64,000 nucleotides of DNA from CAYWKS01 sp964458935 (lineage in GTDB: Bacteria > Planctomycetota > Phycisphaerae > Phycisphaerales > Zrk34): positions 62,001 to 126,000 of the forward strand of contig CAYWKS010000008.1 of assembly GCA_964458935.1 (NCBI GenBank), written 5' to 3'. A program made the position numbers and the translations under genes. The notes below the pieces were generated by a model that did no database searches, was not told the origin of the DNA, and saw only the letters and a list, made by a program, of their open reading frames with translations. The stretch's first letter is position 1. Each line of letters starts with the position of its first letter. Shown piece after piece: positions 1-7,661 of the stretch.

Positions 1-2342
1 CCCGGCTGGATGCGGTGCAGGAACACCACCTCGTCGGCCCATTCGCGCACCGCCACGTTCAGGTTCGTCACGGCGTTGAACTGGTCGGCCAGGCTCGTCA
101 ACTCGTGGTAGTGCGTCGCGAACAGCGTTCGGCATCCCCGTCGGGCCAGGTGTTCCGCAATCGCCCACGCCAGGCTCAGGCCATCCAGCGTGCTCGTCCC
201 GCGGCCGATCTCGTCCAGGATCACGAGGCTGGCGGGCGTGGCGTGGTGACAGATGTTCGACGTTTCAACCATCTCGACCATGAAAGTGGACTGGCCGGCG
301 TGCAGTTCATCGCTGGCCCCGATCCGCGTGAAGATGCGATCGGTCAGCCCGATCGTGGCGCGGGTCGCGGGGATGAAGGACCCGGTATGCGCCATCAGCG
401 TCAAGAGCGCCGTCTGCCTGATGTAGGTCGACTTGCCCGCCATGTTGGGCCCGGTGATCAGCGCCAGCGTCGCGCCGCCTGCTTGCTCGCCCGTCGCTGC
501 CGCCCCCAGATCGACGTCGTTGGCCACGAACTGGTCTTCCAGCATCTGTTCGAGCACGGGGTGGCGGCCGGCCTCGATGTGCAGCAAGGTGCCTTCGACC
601 ATGGTCGGCCGGACGTATCCCCGCTTGACCGCCCGGCGCGCGAAGCACGCCAGGACGTCGAGTTCCGCCACCGCCTCGGCGAACGCGAGCAGGTCTTCCA
701 GCCTGGCCGCCGCCTCACCGACCAACGCGTCGAACAGCGCCTGCTCACGCGCGATCGCCCGGGTCTCGGCGCTGAGCACCTTGTGCTCGAACTCCTTGAG
801 CTGTGGCGTGATGTACCGCTCGGCGTTCTTGAGCGTCTGCTTGCGGGTGAATCGGTCGGGCACGCGGTCGGATTGGGCGTGTGAGACTTCAATGTAGTAG
901 CCGAACACCTTGTTGAAGCCCACCTTCAGCCGATCGATGCCGGTCTCGTCGATCAGCGACTTCTGATACTCGGCCAGCCACGAGTTTGAGTCCCGCTGCA
1001 AGGCGCGCAACTCATCGAGCTGCGTGTCGAACCCATCGCGGATCAGCCCGCCGGCCCGCAGATGCGCCGGCGGCGCGTCAACGCAAGCGGCGTCGACGCG
1101 CTCGGCCAGTTCCCGCAGCGTCGGGGCGACACGTTGGAGCACGTCGCGCACCGAGGCGAACGACTGACCCGTGCTGACCAGGTCGCATAGGTCGTCCACG
1201 CCACCGGCCGATTCGCCCAGGGCCACAAGGTCTCGCGGGCTGGGCCGACCGATCGCGATACGCGACGCGATGCGCTGAACGTCCTGGACCCGCTTCAGCG
1301 ACACGGCGAGGTCCTCGCTCATCTGCGGATCGGATGCGATCGCCGAGACCACGTCCTGCCGCTGCTCGATCTTTGCCCGATCGCGCAACGGATAGCACAG
1401 CCAGTGCCGCAGCGTGCGTTTGCCCATGGCCGTGCGGCAGTCGTTGAGCACGCCCAGCAGGCTGTGGCCCGTTTCGCCGCTGCGGATCGTGCGTTCGACT
1501 TCGAGCGCACGCAGGCTCACCGCGTCGATGAGCATGTGGTCGGCCGGCTCGATGCGCCGCGGCGGGCGCAGGTGCGCCAGCCGCCCGTCGGTCGCCTGCT
1601 GCGTCTCGAGCAGGTATCGCACGACGGCGCCGGCCGGGCCGACGATCCGCTCCTGGTCATCGATGCCGAACCCGGCGAGCGTCGCCACGTTGAACTGCCG
1701 GGTCAGTGCTTCATGGGCCTCGGCCTGCCGGAAGTGCCATGCCGGTCGCGGTGTCACCGAGCACCCGACCGATTCGGCGAGTTGTCGTACCCGTTGCGGC
1801 GTCTTGCCGTCCGCGGTCTCGACGTGCAGGAGCTCGGTCGGGCCCAGCCTGGCCATCTCGTCGCGGACGGCCTGGCCAGACAGCGCCGCGACCTTGAACG
1901 CCCCCGTGCTCAACTCGACCAGCGCCACCGCCGCGTGGTCGTCATCCGTGAACAGGACGGCCGCGAGCGGGTTCTCCCGGCCCTCCTCGAGCAGCGTCTC
2001 GTCGGTCAGCGTGCCCGGCGTGACCACCCGCGTGACGTCCCGCTGCACGAGCCCCTTCGCCTGCGCCGCATCCTCGACCTGGTCGCACACGGCCACGCGG
2101 TAGCCGGCCTTGAGCAGCCGCCGCAAGTACGTGTCCAGTTGGTGGTAGGGCACGCCCGCCATGGGGATGCCCTGCGTCCGCTGGGTCAGCGTCAGTCCCA
2201 GCGCGGTGCTGACCGTCTTGGCGTCCTCGTAGAAAAGCTCATAGAAATCGCCCATGCGAAACAGCAGCAGGCAATCCGGATGCGCCTGCTTGAAGCGGCG
2301 GTACTGCCGCATCGCCGGGGTGTCATGCACGTCTTTACCCAT
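1..2342 (-). CDS. mutS: DNA mismatch repair protein MutS (3' end outside window)
   Basis: Mismatch-recognition ATPase of DNA mismatch repair. Reading the minus strand from the ATG at 2340-2342 gives 780 uninterrupted codons that run off the left edge, so the last part of the C-terminus is missing (family length about 850-880). The N-terminus MGKDVHDTPAMRQYRRFK leads into FRMGDFYELF, which holds the Phe-x-Glu mismatch-reading pair. Near residue 630 is Walker A GPNMAGKST, followed by LILDEIGRGTSTLDGLS (Walker B and signature) and FATHYHELT. It is transcribed away from tRNA-Ala. No mutL is in view. Confidence 0.97.
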   Translation of the reverse strand, partial: MGKDVHDTPAMRQYRRFKQAHPDCLLLFRMGDFYELFYEDAKTVSTALGLTLTQRTQGIPMAGVPYHQLDTYLRRLLKAGYRVAVCDQVEDAAQAKGLVQRDVTRVVTPGTLTDETLLEEGRENPLAAVLFTDDDHAAVALVELSTGAFKVAALSGQAVRDEMARLGPTELLHVETADGKTPQRVRQLAESVGCSVTPRPAWHFRQAEAHEALTRQFNVATLAGFGIDDQERIVGPAGAVVRYLLETQQATDGRLAHLRPPRRIEPADHMLIDAVSLRALEVERTIRSGETGHSLLGVLNDCRTAMGKRTLRHWLCYPLRDRAKIEQRQDVVSAIASDPQMSEDLAVSLKRVQDVQRIASRIAIGRPSPRDLVALGESAGGVDDLCDLVSTGQSFASVRDVLQRVAPTLRELAERVDAACVDAPPAHLRAGGLIRDGFDTQLDELRALQRDSNSWLAEYQKSLIDETGIDRLKVGFNKVFGYYIEVSHAQSDRVPDRFTRKQTLKNAERYITPQLKEFEHKVLSAETRAIAREQALFDALVGEAAARLEDLLAFAEAVAELDVLACFARRAVKRGYVRPTMVEGTLLHIEAGRHPVLEQMLEDQFVANDVDLGAAATGEQAGGATLALITGPNMAGKSTYIRQTALLTLMAHTGSFIPATRATIGLTDRIFTRIGASDELHAGQSTFMVEMVETSNICHHATPASLVILDEIGRGTSTLDGLSLAWAIAEHLARRGCRTLFATHYHELTSLADQFNAVTNLNVAVREWADEVVFLHRIQP

Positions 2343-2399
2343 CGCGGCAAGTGTCGACTGACCGGTCGACAGATTCAAGCCCGTTGACGCGGCACGTGG

Positions 2400-2428
2400 T
2401 TGCCGCTGTCGGCACCGCGTCGTAAACT
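2400..2428 (+). promoter_or_regulatory. Sigma-70-type promoter for tRNA-Ala
   Basis: TTGCCG at 2400-2405 and TAAACT at 2423-2428 are separated by 17 bases, which predicts a start about 8 bases before the mature tRNA-Ala 5' end. Assigned by eye from consensus match and spacing. Confidence 0.55.
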
Positions 2429-2442
2429 AAGACGTTCACGGC

Positions 2443-2515
2443 GGGGCGGTAGCTCAATTGGGAGAGCGCCTCGGTCGCATCGAGGAGGTTGTGGGTTCGA
2501 CCCCCATCCGCTCCA
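2443..2515 (+). tRNA. tRNA-Ala (anticodon CGC)
   Basis: The 73-nt cloverleaf closes in all arms: acceptor GGGGCGG/CCGCTCC, D arm GCTC/GAGC, anticodon arm CCTCG/CGAGG with loop GTCGCAT (anticodon CGC), and T arm with loop TTCGACC. The acceptor carries the G3-U70 wobble pair, the alanine identity element, and discriminator A73. No CCA is encoded. A hairpin terminator follows 10 bases downstream. Confidence 0.93.
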
Positions 2516-2525
2516 CTCGCCCCCG

Positions 2526-2551
2526 AAGCCCACCCCGCACGGGTGGGCTTT
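2526..2551 (+). terminator. Hairpin terminator after tRNA-Ala
   Basis: A perfect 10-bp stem AAGCCCACCC/GGGTGGGCTT (2526-2535 and 2541-2550) closes a 5-base loop. The T-run is short. It would end the tRNA-Ala transcript and insulate znuA. Confidence 0.6.
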
Positions 2552-2584
2552 GTCATTGCCCGGCACAGTCGCCGAGCCGCTATT

Positions 2585-2598
2585 GATAACCTGTTATC
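2585..2598. promoter_or_regulatory. Perfect palindrome before znuA, candidate Zur operator
   Basis: GATAAC-CT-GTTATC is a perfect 6-2-6 inverted repeat ending 12 bases before the znuA start, where bound protein would block transcription or ribosome access. Zur/Fur-family sites are AT-rich palindromes of this kind, and znu genes are the usual Zur targets. Assigning the site to Zur is an inference from position. Confidence 0.45.
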
Positions 2599-2610
2599 GC
2601 AGGGTATCAT

Positions 2611-3609
2611 GTGCTGACTATGCGGAAGCTACTGGTCATCCTCGCCGTGCTCGCTGCCACCGTGCCGCTGGCTGGGTATTTCGGCTTCATCTACCGGTCC
2701 GGTGCCGGTTCAGTCGACGACGGCGATTCGCCGGAAGCCCGGGCGGATCCTCAGGTCTTCGTGGCGACGATCCATCCGCTGGCGGACCTGACGAGGCAAC
2801 TCGTGGGTGACGCGGCGCGTGTCACCGCCATGCTCAGCCCCGGCGACAGCCCGCACCACTTCGAACCGACGGCACGACAGATGAGCCGGCTCAGCCAAGC
2901 CAGGTTGATCGTTTGCGTCGGGCTCGGCCTCGATGGCTGGGTCACCGATGCGGCCCGGGCGGCGGGGCGTGGGGACCTGCCCGTCTTCAAGGCAGGCGAT
3001 GCGCTCGGCCTTGAAGGTCACGCCGGCCACTGCGCCCACCATGATCACGGTCACCACCACCATCACGGCCACCACCACGATCACGGACAGGTCGATCCGC
3101 ACATCTGGCTCGACCCGGTCCTGATGAAGACCGTTGTACAGCAACTTGCTGCACAGCTCGGCGAACTGGCGCCCGAGCACGCCGCCACGATTGACCGTAA
3201 CCTGGTCGCACTCGTTGGCGAGCTCGAGCAACTGGATCGACATCTGACCGAGCAGCTACAACCTCATCGGGGTCGAAAGATCGTGACTTACCATAGCGCG
3301 TTCAACCGATTCGCCGAGCGTTACGGCCTCGAGGTCGCCGACACCCTGATGCCCATCGAGGCGGCCGGCGGTGACTCGATGGCGGCGCTCAGCGAGTCGA
3401 TGGACACGATCCGGGCCCACGACCTCAAGGTGATCTTCACCGAGCCCCAGTTCCCCGATGACGCCGCACGCATGCTTCAGCGCGAGACCGGCGTCAAGGT
3501 GATGATGCTCGACCCGCTGGGCGATCCGGCATCGGCGGACCGCGCCACGTACCAGCAGCTCATGCGATACAATCTGGACGTGATCATCAGGGGGCTGAGC
3601 CTGCCATGA
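2611..3609 (+). CDS. znuA: Zinc ABC transporter substrate-binding protein ZnuA-like
   Basis: Cluster A-I metal-binding lipoprotein/periplasmic protein that captures Zn(II) (possibly Mn) for an ABC importer. A hydrophobic N-terminal segment (about residues 5-25) is followed by the family ligands: His in SPGDSPHHFEPTARQM, His in VDPHIWLDPVLM, His in TYHSAFNRFAERYGLEV and the acidic FTEPQFPDD region. Between them, about residues 137-160, is the His-rich loop typical of ZnuA (more than ten His). GTG at 2611 has AGGG about 7 bases upstream; ATG at 2620 is the alternative start. It overlaps znuC by 4 bases (ATGA), so the two are cotranscribed. The palindrome at 2585 suggests zinc regulation. Confidence 0.9.
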   Translation: MLTMRKLLVILAVLAATVPLAGYFGFIYRSGAGSVDDGDSPEARADPQVFVATIHPLADLTRQLVGDAARVTAMLSPGDSPHHFEPTARQMSRLSQARLIVCVGLGLDGWVTDAARAAGRGDLPVFKAGDALGLEGHAGHCAHHDHGHHHHHGHHHDHGQVDPHIWLDPVLMKTVVQQLAAQLGELAPEHAATIDRNLVALVGELEQLDRHLTEQLQPHRGRKIVTYHSAFNRFAERYGLEVADTLMPIEAAGGDSMAALSESMDTIRAHDLKVIFTEPQFPDDAARMLQRETGVKVMMLDPLGDPASADRATYQQLMRYNLDVIIRGLSLP

Positions 3610-4412
3610 CGCACGCGCCGCATGCGCATCCCGACCGCGTCTGTCATCACGGCGCGATGAACGAGCACCGCCCCGATACCGACGCGATCTGCATCGATCG
3701 CCTGAGTTTCGCGTACAACGGCGCCGAAGCGTTGCGCGACGTGACCCTGCACATTGAACACGGCTGCGCCCTGGGCATCATCGGGCCCAACGGCGGCGGC
3801 AAGACCACACTGCTCAAGATCGTGCTCGGCCTCATCAAGGCCCATCGAGGTGACGTGCGCGTCATGGGCCTCGACCCGGCGGAAGTCTGTCGACGGGGCG
3901 ACGTCGTCGGATACGTCGCCCAGAAGCCCACCTTCGAGCCTCGCTTCCCCGTCAGTGTCCGCCAGGTCGTCCGCATGGGGCTGACCGGCAAGACCGGTTT
4001 GTTCCGGTCGTATCCGCAACAGCATCTCGCCGATGTCGAGCAATTGCTCGAGCAACTCGCCGTCGCGGACATCGCCGACCGGCCCATCGGCGACCTGTCC
4101 GGTGGCCAACAGCAGCGCGTGCTGATCGCCAGAGCGCTGGCGGCCCGGCCGAGCATCCTCCTGCTCGACGAACCGACCGTCGGTGTCGACGTCGCCGGCC
4201 AGCAGCGCTTCGCCGAGTTGATCCACGACCTGCACCAGTCGCTGGGCTTGACGATCGTCATTGTCAGCCACGACCTGCGGGCCGTGGTCGGTAGCTGCGG
4301 CAAGGTTGCCGTGCTCAACCGCACCATCCACTACCATGACTCGCCCGAAGGCATCACGCCCCAGCTCATCCAGGAGATCTTCCAGCACGACGTCGCGCCG
4401 CACTTTGCCTGA
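3606..4412 (+). CDS. znuC: Zinc ABC transporter ATP-binding protein ZnuC-like
   Basis: Cytoplasmic ATPase that energises metal uptake with ZnuA. After an N-terminal His-containing extension (MTHAPHAHPDRVCHH) come Walker A GPNGGGKTT, the Q-loop GYVAQKPTFEPRFP, the signature LSGGQQQRVLIARAL, Walker B ILLLDEPTVGVD and the switch His in IVIVSHDLRAV. The Q-loop and signature spacing match the ZnuC/MntB group. The ATG overlaps the znuA stop. The next gene is not a ZnuB-type permease, so the transmembrane partner must be elsewhere. Confidence 0.9.
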   Translation: MTHAPHAHPDRVCHHGAMNEHRPDTDAICIDRLSFAYNGAEALRDVTLHIEHGCALGIIGPNGGGKTTLLKIVLGLIKAHRGDVRVMGLDPAEVCRRGDVVGYVAQKPTFEPRFPVSVRQVVRMGLTGKTGLFRSYPQQHLADVEQLLEQLAVADIADRPIGDLSGGQQQRVLIARALAARPSILLLDEPTVGVDVAGQQRFAELIHDLHQSLGLTIVIVSHDLRAVVGSCGKVAVLNRTIHYHDSPEGITPQLIQEIFQHDVAPHFA

Positions 4413-4489
4413 ATCCCGCGTGGCGCCGATCGTCCCACGCCCGGACCGGCCCTTCGCCTCTGCCCGTCGCTGGCATACACTCGTGGGCC

Positions 4490-5212
4490 ATGATGCGCTA
4501 TCCGATCACGGTCGCGGTGTGCATAACCCTGATCGCCCTGGTCGTGTGGGCAGGTTGGCGGTTGTCGACCCGGGGCAGCGAACGCACGCTGCGCCTGCCG
4601 CTGTGCGTGACGTGCATCTTCGCCTGGCTCGCCGTGCAGGCGTGGTTGCTCTGGCCCGGCGTGTTCGACCCCACTTGGAGTTGGCCGCTGCACATCTGTG
4701 ATCTTGCGGCCATCATCGCGCCGCTCGCGCTGCTCACACGCGCTCGCCTGTTGCGGACCGCCCTGTACTTCTGGGGCATCGGGCTCACCACCCAGGGGTT
4801 CATGACGCCCGTCATCGATGTCGGCCGCGAGTCGATCGCCTACTGGCTGTTCTGGGCCAATCACACCGTTGTTGTCGGTCTGGCCGTCTACGACCTTGTT
4901 GTCGGCGGCTATCGACCGCGCTTCGGTGACGTGATGGCGGCCATTGGACTCACCGGCTTTTGGGTCGCCGTCGTCCTGCCCCTCAACCTGACGTACGGCT
5001 GGAACTACGGCTTCCTGAATGATGCAGCGTTGCCCACGCGTTCCGTCCTGGACCTGATGCCGCGGTGGCCCCTGCGCTTGCTGGCCATGGAGGGGCTGAC
5101 CATCGCGGGGTTTGTCATCTTGTGGTTGGTTTGGCCGCTGGGGCGTGTCGTGATGGGCCACGCCCGTCACCGGGGCCATGATAAAACCCGCTCATCATGC
5201 GGAGCGGGTTGA
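4490..5212 (+). CDS. YwaF/TIGR02206-type integral membrane protein
   Basis: 240 residues with about six to seven hydrophobic helices and no soluble domain. The segment LPLHICDLAAIIAPLALLTR followed by YFWGIGLTTQGFMTPVID matches the YwaF/TIGR02206 pattern. The function of that family is not established. It starts 77 bases after znuC on the same strand, where a permease would be expected, but it has no ZnuB features. Its stop lies inside the hairpin that terminates the convergent rpmA. Confidence 0.7.
   Translation: MMRYPITVAVCITLIALVVWAGWRLSTRGSERTLRLPLCVTCIFAWLAVQAWLLWPGVFDPTWSWPLHICDLAAIIAPLALLTRARLLRTALYFWGIGLTTQGFMTPVIDVGRESIAYWLFWANHTVVVGLAVYDLVVGGYRPRFGDVMAAIGLTGFWVAVVLPLNLTYGWNYGFLNDAALPTRSVLDLMPRWPLRLLAMEGLTIAGFVILWLVWPLGRVVMGHARHRGHDKTRSSCGAG
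5183..5210 (-). terminator. Intrinsic terminator of rpmA
   Basis: A 9-bp perfect stem AACCCGCTC/GAGCGGGTT (5185-5193 and 5202-5210) with an 8-base loop. Read on the minus strand it is followed directly by TTTT. It overlaps the last codons of the convergent membrane-protein gene. Confidence 0.8.
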
Positions 5213-5251
5213 CGGGTGTGCTGCGGGTGGCGACGCGGGCGCGTCGCTGTA

Positions 5252-5497
5252 TCAACTGGCGATCGGATCGATATGCACGGTGCGACCCTGGAACCGCACG
5301 GTGCCCTCGGTCAGGGCGAACAGCGTGTCGTCCTTGCCCCGACCGACGAGGTATCCGGCCTTGAACGGGGTGCCGCACTGGCGGATGATGATCGCCCCGG
5401 GCTGCACGCGCTGCCCGCCGTACAATTTCACCCCGCGATACTGGGGATTCGAATCGCGGCCGTTCTTACTCGAACCTTGGCCCTTCTTGTGTGCCAT
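5252..5497 (-). CDS. rpmA: 50S ribosomal protein L27
   Basis: 81-residue L27 with the characteristic start MAHKKGQGSSKNGRDSNPQY, then GVKLYGGQRVQPGAIIIRQ and the GTPFKAG and GRGKDDTLFAL segments. The conserved N-terminal tail reaches the peptidyl transferase centre. The usual rplU-rpmA-obgE order is broken: no L21 gene is adjacent and obgE lies about 20 kb away. A strong terminator follows it. Confidence 0.96.
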   Translation of the reverse strand: MAHKKGQGSSKNGRDSNPQYRGVKLYGGQRVQPGAIIIRQCGTPFKAGYLVGRGKDDTLFALTEGTVRFQGRTVHIDPIAS

Positions 5498-5637
5498 GAT
5501 CGCACCTCGGGTCGGGGTTTCCGCGGCACGGCTGCAGCCCGCGCCAGCTTAGGTATCGTTCGACAAAGCGCAAGAGTTTAGCGAGGGGATCTACGCGTGG
5601 CAAGGCCCCGAACGCCGATGACGCCCGGTCGGCCGCG

Positions 5638-6240
5638 TTACCGCATCACCCACCGCTCGGCGACCTGCTCGACGGGTTGGCCGAGCAGCTCGACCGGCGT
5701 GCCGGGCGTGGCGAAGCTCAGGTGCATCGCCTTACGCAGAACCGTCTGTTCGTTTGTCACGGGGTTGGTGACGATCGCCGTCTCACCGCTCAGGCCCCCG
5801 AAGAATACGTCATAACGGTCAACGTCGTCTTCGAAGGCCGGCCAGATCGCCACGCTGTCCTTGGCGTTGTCCTCGCCCTGCAAGAGCTTGCCGATCACGT
5901 CCACCGGGCCCTGGAGCAGCGGGTTACGCTGCTCCCGCTTGATCTGCTCGAACACCGTCGGCGAGACCTTTCGACCCGCCGTGGTCATCCCGCCGGTGTT
6001 GGCCATCACCGTCACGTTGGGGATGAACAGCCGATCCTCGCCGGTGTTGTTAGTCACCGTGTAGGGCAAGTACCAGTAGTACCGCCCGGCCGACTCGCCG
6101 GGTTGCTTGACGAAGATCAGCCGCGGCTTGCCGTAGTCCATGTCGAACTGCCAGGCCCGCGACAGGAAGCTGGGCTCGGGCGCGGACTCGACCGCCGTGA
6201 CCAGCAGCCCGACCGCGGCCAGGCCAAACACCCAACGCAT
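5638..6240 (-). CDS. Exported protein of unknown function
   Basis: From ATG 6240 (MRWVFGLAAVGLLVTAVES) the product starts with a signal peptide or membrane anchor. An in-frame upstream ATG at 6285 would add 15 residues and spoil it. The mature part contains PRLIFVKQPGESAGRYYWYL and TNNTGEDRLFIPNVTV, suggesting a beta-rich extracytoplasmic domain, and ends with FATPGTPVELLGQPVEQ. No catalytic motif is visible. I do not recognise the family. Confidence 0.75.
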   Translation of the reverse strand: MRWVFGLAAVGLLVTAVESAPEPSFLSRAWQFDMDYGKPRLIFVKQPGESAGRYYWYLPYTVTNNTGEDRLFIPNVTVMANTGGMTTAGRKVSPTVFEQIKREQRNPLLQGPVDVIGKLLQGEDNAKDSVAIWPAFEDDVDRYDVFFGGLSGETAIVTNPVTNEQTVLRKAMHLSFATPGTPVELLGQPVEQVAERWVMR

Positions 6241-6346
6241 ATGATGGTTCAGGTTCACGATTGGACTCCGGCTGGCGTGTTGCACATATTGTAGTTGACC
6301 GATTCAACCGGTCAATCCGACGGCACACAGAGCGGGAGCCGATGCC

Positions 6347-7306
6347 GTGACGCAGCACGAGCCGACGCAGGAAACCTGGCAGATCGCCCGCGTCGACCCG
6401 GCGGATCGACGCCAGGCCATGGCGCGGCTGATGACCACCGCCGGGTCCCTCAGCGACGCCCAGGCCGACCGCCTCGATGACTACATCCGCCAGATGGGCG
6501 TGGACGTGGGCAACCTCTGGGCGGCGTACGACCCGGCGGGGCGCATGGGCCCGGTCGCCCTGATCGTCCCCCGCAGGGGCCGCACCGCCATGGTCTTCTT
6601 CTCCACTCCTGACGAGGCCCGGCTCTTCCCGCCGACCGTGGCCGTGCTCGATCGGGCCGCTGCCGCGGTCGATGGCTCGGCGGTCAGCCTGCTTCAGGCG
6701 CTGATCGATCCCGACGACGATCGCGAGTCGCGGGTGCTCACCGCGGCCCACTTCCAGCGTTTGGCGTGCCTGCACTACCTGCAGCGGCACGTGCCCGGCG
6801 ATGCGGCGATGCCGGCTTGGCCTCACCACATCGACTTGCAGCCGTACACGCCGCCCAGCCGCTCGCTGTTCATCGAGGCGCTCGACGCCAGCTACGAACA
6901 GACGCGCGACTGCCCCGCACTCCGCGGTGCCCGGAGCACCGAGGACGTGCTCGACGGGCACATGGCCACGGGCCAGTTCGACCCCGACCTGTGGACGCTC
7001 GTGATGCTCGACGGCCGACCCGTCGGTGCGCTGCTGCTCAACCCCGTGCCCGAGCACCGTTGCGTGGAACTGGTTTACCTGGGCCTGGCGATGCGCGTGC
7101 GTGGCCAGGGCCTGGGCAAGATGCTCCTGCAACGCGCCTTAGCGCAGTGCGCGGCGCGACGGCACCGCATCGTCACGCTCGCCGTCGATGCCGACAACAC
7201 GCCGGCGATGGCGGTGTACCGCGGCGCCGGTTTCTTTCGCGTGGCGCGTAAGGTGGCGCTGGTTCGCATGTTAAACGCCGGGTCACCCGATGAGGCCGCG
7301 CGATGA
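6347..7306 (+). CDS. GNAT-family N-acetyltransferase
   Basis: 319 residues, about twice a single GNAT domain. The C-terminal half is a clear acetyl-CoA binding fold: WTLVMLDGRPVGALLLNP, VELVYLGLAMRVRGQGLGKM (motif A, R/Q-x-x-G-x-G) and the C-terminal NTPAMAVYRGAGFF. The N-terminal half looks like a degenerate second GNAT domain, as in tandem-GNAT proteins of the mycothiol synthase type. The substrate cannot be read. The start is GTG 6347, and it lies directly upstream of the dnaA spacer. Confidence 0.85.
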   Translation: MTQHEPTQETWQIARVDPADRRQAMARLMTTAGSLSDAQADRLDDYIRQMGVDVGNLWAAYDPAGRMGPVALIVPRRGRTAMVFFSTPDEARLFPPTVAVLDRAAAAVDGSAVSLLQALIDPDDDRESRVLTAAHFQRLACLHYLQRHVPGDAAMPAWPHHIDLQPYTPPSRSLFIEALDASYEQTRDCPALRGARSTEDVLDGHMATGQFDPDLWTLVMLDGRPVGALLLNPVPEHRCVELVYLGLAMRVRGQGLGKMLLQRALAQCAARRHRIVTLAVDADNTPAMAVYRGAGFFRVARKVALVRMLNAGSPDEAAR

Positions 7307-7661
7307 CGACTCGTTATCCACAAGTGGTGCGGCGATGTTGACCCGCCGGGGACAAAAAAAGTTTTCCGCGCTCAAGTGTTTGCGCATCCCGAGTTAGATT
7401 CATGTGTGGACAACAAACCGCCGCGCGACCCATTGACGCTGCGTCCCATGCGGTTATCTTGAGCGTGGTTGGTCATGGACGATCGACCTCGCTGGCCGTC
7501 GCGTTGGGCGCCATCAGTTGTGCGGGAGGCACAGGCGCAGCGTGCACGGCGGGGCATCTCGGACGGATCCGCCATGCCGGCGTTGCGCCACCCCGCGCTG
7601 TAGTGACCCGCCGGTAAGGGTGACTGAACCACCATAAGCTCACTGCGTTGTAGGAGTCGAC
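7307..7661. other. Non-coding spacer before dnaA with DnaA boxes; candidate oriC
   Basis: This 355-bp gap holds a perfect consensus DnaA box TTATCCACA at 7314-7322 and, on the minus strand, TTGTCCACA at 7405-7413 (one mismatch), flanking an A-run (7354-7360) and the locally AT-richer stretch about 7350-7410. Placement next to dnaA is the commonest bacterial oriC arrangement. Only two good boxes are visible, so it could instead be an autoregulatory dnaA promoter. Confidence 0.45.
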
